From positions 17,489,001 to 17,553,000 of the forward strand of contig OY997596.1 in assembly GCA_963921825.1 (NCBI GenBank): a stretch of 64,000 bases of DNA, written 5' to 3'. Numbering within the stretch: position 1 is the first letter of the stretch; each line of letters begins with the position of its first letter. Shown in pieces: positions 22,221-32,898 of this stretch. The notes beneath the pieces are model-generated. The model was not told the DNA's origin. It did no database searches and worked only from the letters and a program-made list of their open reading frames with translations. The position numbers were made by a program, and so were the translations under genes. Source of the stretch: Erodium maritimum (taxonomy: Eukaryota > Streptophyta > Magnoliopsida > Geraniales > Geraniaceae).

Positions 22221-23652
22221 CCAAAAGCCATAAGTATTCCTAATGTTCAATACGTTCACTTATCCTACGACACTACTAAGTGTCACATGCATTTCTATTG
22301 TTCGATACGTTCACGTATCCTACGACACCACTAAGTGTCGCCTGCACTTCTATTGTTCAATAAATTTACTTATCCTATGACACCACTAAGTGTCACATGC
22401 ATTTCTACTGTTAACTATCCCTACTCAAGGCCGAGATCCGGCTACTTTTCCCTACCTCGTAATGCTTTCCCAAAGGTCCACGCCCAAGCTCCGGCGTGCT
22501 CGCGATCACTCGTCTAGCCTCCCCTTTCCGCGGTCGGCGGCACAATCTAACATGAACACAATTAAAACACTTTTTAAGTTCGCACGCGAAGCTGAATTTT
22601 AAAGAATTAGACGCCCAAAAGCAACCTCGGTAATGTCGATCACTCCCAAACTTCCCAATAACTCGACATTGTCAATAATGGTCCCGGAAAGGCCCGATTC
22701 GCCCGGCTCAGCGAATCTGCCCGGGATTGGAAAACGCCCTTCCGGGGCTCCGAAAATTCCCGTTTTCGTTTCTACGATCCTAGAATAATTCAAGGGTTCC
22801 AATGCAATCGACGGAATCAATTTCCGACTTCCGAGCGATTTAATTCGCGTTTAAAGTTTCTAAACCCGAATTTTCTAACTTTCACAATTTAATTCCATAA
22901 TTCGTTCCGGGTGTGAAATAACGACTTGGGGATCGTCCAAAAGCCATAAGTATTCCTAATGTTCGATACGTTCACTTATCCTACGACACTACTAAGTGTC
23001 ACATGCATTTCTATTGTTCGATACGTTCACGTATCCTACGACACCACTAAGTGTCGCCTGCACTTCTATTGTTCAATAAATTTACTTATCCTATGACACC
23101 ACTAAGTGTCACATGCATTTCTACTGTTAACTTTCCCTACTCAAGGCCGAGATCCGGCTACTTTTCCCTACCTCGTAATGCTTTCCCAAAGGTCCACGCC
23201 CAAGCTCCAGCGTGCTCGCGATCACTCGTCTAGCCTCCCCTTTCCGCGGTCGGCGGCACGATCTAACATGAACACAATTAAAACACTTTTTAAGTTCGCA
23301 CGCGAAGCTGAATTTTAAAGAATTAGACGCCCAAAAGCAACCTCGGTAATGTCGATCACTCTCAAACTTCCCAATAACTCGACATTGTCAGTAATGGGCC
23401 CGGAAAGGCCCGATTCGCCCGGCTCAGCGAATCTGCCCGGGATTGGAAAACGCCCTTCCGGGGCTCCGAAAATTCCCGTTTTTGTTTCTACGATCCTAGA
23501 ATAATTCAAGGGTTCCAATGCAATCGACGAAATCAATTTCCGACTTCCGAGCGATTTAATTCGCGTTTAAAGTTTCTAAACCCGAAATTTCTAACTTTCA
23601 CAATTTAATTCCATACTTCGTTCCGGGGGTGAAATAACGACTTGGGGATCGT
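22221..23652 (-). repeat. 716-bp direct duplication inside the solo LTR
   Basis: The segment starting CCAAAAGCCATAAGTATTCC at 22221 recurs at 22937, and the two 716-bp copies differ by only a few substitutions (for example the CAATACG/CGATACG change). The unit joins at GATCGTCCAAAA, which also ends the second copy at 23652. Confidence 0.95.
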
Positions 23653-24547
23653 CCAAAACCACCCGAACATGAAAAACCTGAGACCAGACACGTGGGCCCC
23701 ACCCGGCCACCATTAGCCGTGGGTGGCTGGACCGGTTTTGGACCGGTTCACCACAGTGGTGGCCGGTCTTAGCTCCGGCCAGCTACCACCCACGGTGGCC
23801 GGAGCTCCCCCAAGCCTCCGGTCACCGGAATCCGGTCATTCTTCGCCCCAAAACGTCCCCAACGAACCCTACACCTCAACTCATCCATATTTAACTCGTT
23901 TAAACACAAACCCTAACTTTCAAACGTACCAAAACGAGAAACAAATAGGTTCTCACCGTAGGGAATGCCGATGGGAGCTCGATTCTACAACCGTTGAGAC
24001 GATCCGTTTGTTGGATCGTCGGAAAATCGACAAACCCTACCCCTTTCTTCTCTTTTTCCTTTTCTTTTTCTCCTTCTCTTCTTCTCTCTTCTTTCTCTCT
24101 CCTTCTTTTTTTTTTGAATATGGCGGAACACCCATCCCTTTCTTCCTTTTATTTTGTAGATATTTTTCTGTCAGATTCGCGAAATTCGGTCGTCTCGGGC
24201 CCCGAACGGGCCCATTTTCCAAGAAATTATGAAACTTCACGTGATACAAGGAAACGGCCCAACTAAGACCGCTGTAACGACAACTAATCTTTTTGGATCC
24301 AAAACGGGCCTCGAACGGACCAAAACGTCGCTCGGTTGACTTTTCTAGCAAAAAGTCAACCTTTCTCAATTTGGTCAAACAATTGCCCTGAGTCCCCCAG
24401 AACTCACTTTGGTCGATATCGGGGTCAACTTAAGTCCGATATGACCCTCGGGGTCAAATTTAGGTTCATTTCGGTGTCTGTCCCAAAATTTTAAATTTTC
24501 CTGTTTTTCGCCGATTTGACTAGCGTTGACCGGGAGTGGTTCTTACA

Positions 24548-27015
24548 ATGTAACTTTTGTGTTAACTTTAAAAATCACAATTGTTTTTTATTTGTTTATT
24601 TATTATTGTGAAGTCATATTTTTCAAGTCTTTAATAATCCGTAACTCATTTAAGAAATATATTTATGTCTTCAAATGATAGTCAAAAATATTTTGAAGTC
24701 TTGATTTATGCAAGTCTTCAAATATGACACTCTCTATCGTTATGCCTTTTAGTTCATGTTGTGGTTTTTGTGCAAGCTGGATATGTGAATGTTTAGTAAT
24801 ATTTTGAAGTCTTGATTTATGCAAGTCTTCAAATATGATACTCTCTTTCATTATGCCTTTTAGTTCATGTTGTGGTTTTTGTGCAAGCTGGGTATGTGAA
24901 TGTTTAGTTGGGCAAGGATGTGAGGCTATTGTCAAAGTACAAGGTGGTTAATGTAACAACATTATATGTGAATGTTTAGGGGTATGTGAATGTTTGGTTG
25001 GGCAAGGATGTGAGGCTATAGTCAAAGTACAAGGTGGTTAATGTAACAACATGATATCATTTTGTTAGGGTCTAAGTAGATGGGTTTGTACTTCTGAGTA
25101 CTATGCCAAGTCGTGTGTTGCAAACTCAAATGAAAATGAAACTAGTACTCTATATGGATTTGTTAAGTTTTTACCTAAGAAACCTAAACAGAATCGGCCC
25201 TATTCAGAATCAGAGTAAGTAGGTCATTCAGAATAAGTTGAACTATACGGTGATAATCTTACATTGTAGAGTGTTTGTGGTTTAACTTCATGATAATCTA
25301 ATATTGTAGAGGGTTTTGGGGTATAAGTTCATGTTTTAATTGTTTATCCAATTTTTGCATGTTAGGGTTTGTAGAGGATTTCAGATTTAATTTATCCATG
25401 CCGAACTGTTGGACAAGTGTTTAATAGATTGATTATATGATCCTTATTGCCTAAGGGTCGTTAGAGCGTATGGAGACATGTTTAAATGTCTAAGGGTCGT
25501 TAGAGCGTATGGATACCGTTACTGAAAATGATTGAGCCACACCTGTCTTCAAGTTAGATACAAATATATTTACTTTCTTCAAGTTGTTAGCTTGATGCAT
25601 GTATATGTTTTTAGAAACTCTGATGGTTGATTTTTGTGAAACTTTTTAAATTTGCTGTGACTTGATTGTTCTAGAAACTGTGCTGGTTGTACATGTTTAG
25701 ATCTTGAGTTTGTTGACATTTAAATTGTGGTTATTGTGCTCACAAGATTTTTGAATCAAAAAGTTACATTAGGATTACAAGTACTTCTTATGTCTGATGA
25801 ACCATTTCTCTTAGTGTTCCTTAGTATTTAGTTTGGAACTGATAGTAGTTTGAAACCGACTTGTAACTTAAATAGCTTGTGTTTTTTGTATTTTCTTTAG
25901 AACGGTTGATTTTGTATATTTTCATGTGGTGAATATTTTCTTATTTATGTGTTTTAGTCAGCAGTGAAGCTTTTGAATACCCACAGAGCCTCTGAATTTT
26001 TCTTACATCCAAACCTTGAGGAGATATTAATGAATTTATAGGTTTTCATTAATGGTATAATTCTGACTAATTTTGTAGTGTAGATGCCTTATGGAATCAA
26101 GTTGTATGATTTTTGGTGATTTTGGAGGAATTGTGTGAATTCACTCCTATGAATTACACTTTTCAGAACTACCATGTGTTAAATAGTAGTATTAGTTTAC
26201 ATGCTTCAAGGCTGATTTACACTGCTTTTCAGTTTAGACTAAATAAAAGAGGTGTTTTCCCTCTAATATTTGTTGTTGCATTGTGTCTTAAAGTCGATCG
26301 AAGAAAGCATTTTTTAGGATTATTATTTACAGGGGACTAATTTTAGGGTATAATGTCAGATGCAACATATACATGATATAAGTTATAAACGACAAATATC
26401 AATTTTTCCCTATTATTACAGAACCATACAAGACTTTTAAAACATTTGCCAAGAACACAAGCTATTAAGATTTTACTTCTGTGAATATGAAATGTCTTCA
26501 TAGAAGATATGCTAAAGAGTCCTTATGTGCTTTAGTGGTTCCCTTGAGGTACATGGGGTCATATTTACATCTCTTAAAAAACAATGATGATATGGGGTTT
26601 TAAGTGACGGTATCTAGTCAAAGAATTTATATTATATGTTTTTCACTTTGTTTTATGAAAATTTCAGGACTAGTTGATGGTGAAGCAACTCTATAAAGTG
26701 TCAAGAGAATGATGAAGATGAAGGTGTTTTGGATTTTTGCCTAGTGAACAACTGAAAGAGTGGAATTGGAATGAAAGCATTTGAATTGTAATTGGGTTTG
26801 TATGTTGAATGCCAATATATTGTAATAGTTAAACATATGTAATAGTTAAGCATTGGAATTGGAATGAAAACATATGTAAGTACCTATACATGTGTACTAC
26901 ACTATCTTGTCGTAGGGATTCATTCTCAGCCCTCCTAACATGTGCAAGTAAGTTGTGTACTCTACTATCTTGTCGTAGGGATTCATTCTCAACCATCCTA
27001 ACATGTGCAAGTAAG
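24548..27015. other. Unassigned AT-rich sequence with tandem duplications
   Basis: I find no supported gene in this 2.5 kb. It holds several short tandem duplications: a 109-bp unit (about 24700-24910, TTGATTTATGCAAGTCTTCA), a 90-bp unit (about 24890-25070, TTGGGCAAGGATGTGAGGCT), CTAAGGGTCGTTAGAGCGTA twice (about 25451 and 25491), and a 60-bp unit (about 26898-27015). It could be intron or flank of the RNase H gene fragment. Confidence 0.6.
26898..27015. repeat. Tandem 60-bp duplication abutting a LINE insertion
   Basis: TATCTTGTCGTAGGGATTCA...CTAACATGTGCAAGTAAG occurs twice in a row with a few differences; the second copy ends exactly where the LINE T run begins. Confidence 0.85.
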
Positions 27016-28495
27016 TTTTTTTTTGATCAAGGAAAGCATATATTAAGCAACCATCAAACGAGGTGAGAAAAGGTTACAGAACAAAAAACAAACACCTAGC
27101 TACAGGTGAAGAAAGAAAAACCAAATGAAACAAAGGTCAACAAAATTAACAACAAAGGAAGTTAACTAAAATGTTGATCAGAAATTGAGCAAGTGAAGGC
27201 AAATGCTTGCTGCAGCATTGTGAAAGCCAGAGGAGATGTATGTGTGGATGATACAAAGTTGCTGAAAGTGCTGAAGTGAAGCCCCAGAGAGATGTGTACT
27301 GTGAGTACCAATTGAGAGCCCGGAGACATCTTGGCCTGAGATTAGAGGGTTAATTGATGATGATCTGATGTTGTAGATGAGTCTTGAGACACTTAAGCTT
27401 GAGGTGGACAAGTAATGCAGCCTTCAATGGTGTTTGAGAGTGAATTGAATCAAAAAAGTCCCTGGAGTGATGAGTGCTGAGGGACTACATTGAGGGGAAG
27501 AGATTGTGAGAAGAAACAAAGAGTAAATTGTCAAGGTTTGAGTAACAGCAAGAGTGGCTGTGAGTGATTTTTGAAACCAAATCGATCCTGAAGTGATGCA
27601 GCTGAGGAACTAGATTGCCAAAAATGCACTGAGAGGGGAAAAGGCAAGGCTTGAGTAACAAGCAAGGGGTAACTTGCGACCCAAGGCAGAGTGACCTGCA
27701 AAACAGAAAAACTCTCAAAGCAGAAAAAGGGCAAAGGAACCACACTCTAGAGAGGGAGAGAAGAGAAAGCTCACACACCAAAAGACAAGAGCAAACCAGT
27801 GACACTCCTAACCTCACCAAGGGAAAAAACCTGAACCCCCAACCCAACCCCCACCCAAAACCCAAAAGAGCCAGTGAAAGAAGAGCAAAACCAGTTGAGG
27901 AAAATACTCAGAAGAGACATGAACATGGAGAAGCAGCCAATCCTTGGGGAAGCAAACCAACCACAAAACCAAAAAGCACCAGTGGTAGAGGAGCATAACT
28001 AGTTGAGGAAAAATCTCAGATGAGACAGGATCTTGGAGAAGCAATCCAATCCTGAATTGTGAAGTGGTGAGTTTGATTGAAAGTAGCCCATTCCCAGCTG
28101 TAGGAAATATTGATGATTTTGTTGAAGATGGTTGAGGAGGGCTCATTGATGCCATTAAAAAGTAGGGTATTCCTAGCCAGCCATAATTTCCAAATAGTAA
28201 TTTGAAGTAAAGAACCCCAACACCTTCTCAGTATTTTGGGGACTAGAAGGGACCAAGAGCCAAAGATGTCCTTGACAGAGGGGGGGGGGGAACCCAAACT
28301 AATCCCCACCAGTTGCAGATGAGAGCCCAAGTGTTCCAGGCTTTTGTGCAGTGCAGTAGAATGTGAGGTCCATCCTCAAAATCCCAGGAGCAGTGAGAGC
28401 AAAGAAGTTGTTCCAGAGAGAAATTCATGCCTCTTCCCTCTAAAAATCATTTAGAAGGGATTTCTTCTAAACAAGCCAACCAAGAGAAGCCATCA
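27016..28495 (-). mobile_element. 5'-truncated L1-type LINE, 3' part
   Basis: A T run at 27016-27024 is the minus-strand poly(A) tail, followed by GATCAAGGAAAGCATATATT, much like the 3' end of the LINE at 15261. The far end encodes the zf-RVT region (LCSHCSWDFEDGPHILLHCT, AWNTWALICNWW) and the tail ITIWKLWLARNTLLFNGINE. A run of G/C (28279-28290) and stops break the frame. The 5' edge near 28495 abuts the Ulp1-type sequence. A target duplication is not evident. Confidence 0.83.
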
Positions 28496-30820
28496 TTAAT
28501 CGGTTGGAGCACTGAAATTGTTAATGATAGAGAAAGGTTCGAGCTTGAGTTGGGGTCATTTGGTAAGGGTCATGTGGTCACGGATCCATCTCCTGTTCTG
28601 GTTGTAAATGCTTATATACCTCCGACAAGCAATGTTACTGAGGAACACGGTATTGGAGACGAACCCTCAGTCTGTCGTAAGCCCGAGGTAAAAATCAAGA
28701 CATTATTACAATACATTTTAGCATTTTTGTGCTTTCATACATACATTGTGTAATAGTACGAATAAGATATGTAAATATACAAACTTAACGTAATATATTG
28801 ACATTTTGTATACAGGGATTTGTTGAAAGATGTTGTGCGGCCGTGAAAAAGTATTCTGAGGCTATAACGGAGTTTGCGGATATAATTCATGATGGCCAAC
28901 AAGGAGACCGTGATTCTGAATTGTTCAAGCGCATAAGTGAATTGGTTGACAGGGTATCCCAGAGAAAAAAAGCGGATGATCATGTGATGGAAACACAAAC
29001 CGTCTTGCCAACTCAAGACCCATGGTTTGATCTCCCCGGAGTGATGGATACCATAATAAGTTGGGAGAAAGCCGAAGAACATGCAATGGCCGGTTTTCCT
29101 CCAGATTTCAGTATATTATCACCGAGCCAAAAAACACTTGCACAACAAAATCAACATACTGAACACAATGAGTCTGTACCAAACATCATACACGATCATA
29201 TTGCTAGGACGTTGTCGTTTGGAGGAAGTGATGAGTTGTTTTCGTTTGTATCGGGCGTTGGATAGGATGCATGCCGGACGGAAACAGTCCCCCGCACACA
29301 GAACGAAGGAATGGATTTTAATGTTGATCGGACTGTTGAGCGCAGTGCGAATTTTATTAAGAAGGTGGCTACCTCCGGTGGGATGTGTTGTCGTTTCTAA
29401 TGTTGCTCCTCCTGCTCCACGACATCTGCAAAGACAGCCTGTTCCGTCATACAAGTGTCGGTAGCCGTATATCGATAGACAAACGAAATACGACGAGGAC
29501 CTCGAGAATGACGAGAAACAGATAGACGAGTGGGTTTGCACAAGCCAGGGAACAGACGTGTGGATTTTCATATGTTGTTTTAAATTACATATATTACGTT
29601 CTTATAGCTTATTTACCTATGCATATTTACATAATTATATTTTGTATCCTGTTAATCGTGTGTTTTTTTTACAGGGAATTGCTGTATAAATATGAACCGT
29701 TTTGCTTTAACGGGGAAGGAATGCAGACACGTTTGCCGCATATCGAGTTTGATGCACAGGTTGTGGATGCTTGGTGAAATTATTTAAATCATCTCGAGGA
29801 GCTCAGGAGCAGCACCTCCCCGGCTCGTTTTTTCTGTCATCACAAGCAAGTGTACATGCATAACATATATTCTATATGTTTTCAACCGTTTTGTTTTTAT
29901 TCGGTTAATATACAATGCATTATTATATCAGGTGTGGTATGATCAGTTTGGAAGAAACGATAAATTCGAACAACAGTTCGGGGTAGAAGTTGAACCGTTC
30001 AAATGGGGCTGGAAGAATCTGGATTTGGTTAGTAAACTTTATGTTCGTGTTAGATCAAATGTATGTCATTGTATGTTATTTCTGATATTCTACGTGTCTA
30101 TATCGTTGTAGTTATTCATGGTGGTACTCAAGAATAAACATTTCAGATTGATGTGTTTCGACTTGAAGAGGTCAGTCATCGAGGTGTCTGATAATTTCCT
30201 ATCATCGACGGATGATGATTTAAGCATTGGTACAATACAGAGTGTAATGGTACGCTACCAGACTACACATACGCGTTCACCAGGTTCTGTTTGTGTGTTT
30301 GGATTTATTATTCTGTTTGTTTCGGTTTTCACAGCGTGACAACATTGTCGCTACTATGCGGGAGGATGATATAATATATACGAACAAGTTGGCCGAGAGG
30401 ATCGCAGCAGCACCGATTACGCGTGTCCATGTCCCGTGGGAGTCATGTCGGAATTTTGTTGACTGCGGTGTGTTCACCATGTGGCATATGGAGTCGTATC
30501 TCGGTAATGGAGAATGGGTTGGAAGGCTTGATCGGGATAATGTATGTACATTCATTCCAATTATTAGGTTTTTACAATATATAGATTGGAATTTGACACA
30601 GTGTGTTCGTTTGTGTTTTTCATGTACTATGAAGCGTCCTCAACTGTTGCTGTTACTGAAGAGGTTTATGTACAAGCTCATAACCTTTGAAAGGAATATT
30701 CTGTGGGAGAACATAATCAGACCGGCTGTTCTTAGTTTCTTAAAAGAACAGAAGAGGGCAATACAACATGTTATCATACAGCATGTTATCAAACAACGAG
30801 ATATGACTGATTTTAATTAG
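28496..30820 (+). pseudogene. Ulp1-like (C48) cysteine protease gene of transposon type
   Basis: Plus-strand exon-like pieces run from 28500. The second (28816-29265) encodes an acidic helical region; 29680-29835 encodes CFNGEGMQTRLP-like and AWCNYLNHLEEL-like sequence after frame changes; 29930-30030 gives YDQFGRNDKFEQQFGVEVEP. The protease core follows: His in VLKNKHFRLMCFDL and Asp in VIEVSDNF (30118-30250), and the catalytic Cys in NFVDCGVFTMWHMESYLGNG (about 30450-30510). C48 enzymes cleave SUMO-type modifiers; in plants, such domains are often carried by Mutator-like (KI-MULE) and CACTA transposons. I find no TIRs or transposase nearby, so the carrier is unknown. Frames are interrupted, so probably inactive. 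Confidence 0.7.
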
Positions 30821-30825
30821 CTTCC

Positions 30826-31303
30826 AAGTTTCGAAAATTATTACACGGTTTATCGAAACCGGTTTCAAAAATGAATTTTCCGAACGTTTAATTTTGTGGT
30901 TCATCATGACGGTTCCAAACTCATCGCAATTCCCCAAATGGTTTAGCCCCGGCGTTCTAACTATCCAATAGTCACGACTCGGCCCAGCTCCGTCCAACGG
31001 AGCCCCATCCGGTCACGGGATCGGCTCCCCGAGAGTCCCGGTCTCGAGACCCCGAAAATTAAACTTTGTCCGAAAAAATCAAATTTGATTTTATTTCGAA
31101 AATCACCAATTTCATGCATAAACCCACATGCAAGAAATTAAATCATGTTATCAATCAAGCATACACCCATATATGCAAAAACATGAAATTAAGAAGCTAA
31201 CATGCATTTTTATGCACTTTAAATAAAAAAACCAGCAAGCACTTCAAAATTTCCAGCACCAAAACTGAAAATTTCAGCTCTTGTTTTTCCCGTTGGTAGT
31301 CAA
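30826..31303 (-). other. Copia 5' leader, truncated
   Basis: Sequence between the primer binding site (31304-31315) and the Ulp1-type gene. It has no gag reading frame. It is the untranslated leader of a minus-strand Copia element whose gag-pol is missing; the cut lies near 30826. Confidence 0.5.
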
Positions 31304-31315
31304 GCTCTGATACCA
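31304..31315 (-). other. Primer binding site (initiator Met tRNA type)
   Basis: The minus strand reads TGGTATCAGAGC one base inside the LTR end at 31317. This 12-mer pairs with the 3' end of initiator methionine tRNA and is the usual Copia primer site. Confidence 0.9.
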
Positions 31316-32898
31316 CTGTTGGAACTCGATGTCGTGGACATGTTAAACACAAAATGCAGCGGAAGATTAACCACGAATCAATCGAGATGAATCTACCAAA
31401 TATGAAAAATTCAGCAAAGTTTTGTGTACATCACATTTGCAAGTGCCTCATCTTGAAGCCCGTGTATCTCTAAAACAAGCCGTTGAAACACAAATCCTTT
31501 CGGTCACATTGAAGACCCATATGTGTAGAACGTTAACTCCAAGAATCAGCTACATCGGACCTTGGATGAACCTCCGATCGTGCTCTTGAAAGTGACTGGT
31601 CAGACAAAATTGTGCTGAAAATCAGCACCTTCTACTTGTCCCAAATTTGTTCAATAACACCAAACTTTGAATGGCTTGAGCCCCTTGGACGCCTACCTAT
31701 CCTTCACGGAATCAAAGCCAACGTAGTTCTTGAGTTTGTAAACTCAAGAACATGCAACAATGGAGCTTGGAGCTTCTTGGAGGAGTTTGCAAAGTTGTGA
31801 GAGTAGAACGATTTGTGCTGAAATTTTCTTCTCTTATTTGCATGTTTTGTCTTGCCAACACCCCTTGCATGTAGACTTAAGTGGAAGTGGTCATCTCACT
31901 TAATCTACATCAAGTTGCCAAGTGTCCATGCTACTTTGCATGGTAGACTTAATAAACTAAGCTAGTTTATTAACTAGTGGAAAGTGGGTCCAACCCACTT
32001 GGTTTAACAAGACCACTTAATCAACCTTTGACCTTTGGTTCTTGTTGGGCCTAGCCCATGTGGGCCGGTCATGGGCCTATCCAAGAGAGCTCATACCGAG
32101 CCCACCATGCTAGCATGTACACTATGGCAATTCCCGACACGACCCCCTCCAATCCAATCCACTTGCGTTCTTATCGAGTTACAAACTTATGGTGTGACCC
32201 TTAGGTCTATGCATGTCGGTAAGATCAACGTAAAATCCCATTTTACTTGATCTTACTAATGTGGCGACTGACGAGACTCAGTATCGCCTGACCCTGCATA
32301 ACGATTCGCCCCTTGTCGATCTGGCCTTTTAGTCGTCCTTGGCATTATCCCTTATCACTGATATCCTGAGGTTATCCTTATTATTCTCAATCAATGTTCC
32401 TTGATATGTGAGATGACTGACCCTTATGATATCCCATATCATGCGCATGGCCATGCTTTTCCTGTCAGTCACTCTCGATCAAGCGGCTGTGAACCAAATA
32501 TCTTTCTCATACCGCAGTATGATGGATACATCCCTTAGCCGCATATCATGTCACTCATGCAGTCATTCCCCAAGCCAATCCTGGCCGTTATTGAAGCCTA
32601 GTCACGGTGCAACGTTGGGCTTTCAGGTCAAACTTGGTTGTTTACTGCATAGCAATCATATAGACTCCTCGGTCTAAGGATACCTGACAAGCAACGACTC
32701 TGAACATGTTCATGACTTAATCTATGGAACATATTCAGGTCGGGTCGTCCAACATCATGTCCCACATGATGTCTTTGATCAGACTCCGGAAACCTTTCCA
32801 ATGACCAATAGAACGTAAGCCATCAAGAGTCATATATCATACTAGTCGCTTCTAGCGAAGACTATTGACTAGGGACCCCGTCGAGTGTGATCCATCCT

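Larger units (their letters stand above)
21149..24547 (-). mobile_element. Solo LTR of Ty3/Gypsy family (3.4 kb), minus orientation
   Basis: Edges are TGTCACGCCACG and GAGTGGTTCTTACA with the perfect 5-bp duplication ATGTA (21144-21148, 24548-24552). Sequence matches the plus-strand solo LTR at 8246-11224 over most of its length, including the hairpin at 21423-21440, the GACACCACTAAGTGTC repeats and the CCGGTCACCGG region. It is longer because of an internal 716-bp duplication (22221-23652) and a 118-bp class repeat block at 21690-22030. Confidence 0.93.

Noticed and set aside
24000..24380. KKRK-rich or poly-Phe frames near 8700-8890, 24000-24380 and 35030-35280
   Set aside because: They are the purine/pyrimidine-rich strip conserved in the solo LTRs, not genes.
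6681..27015. CRISPR-like arrays
   Set aside because: Repeats are contiguous tandem arrays or microsatellites without unique spacers, and the genome is a plant's.
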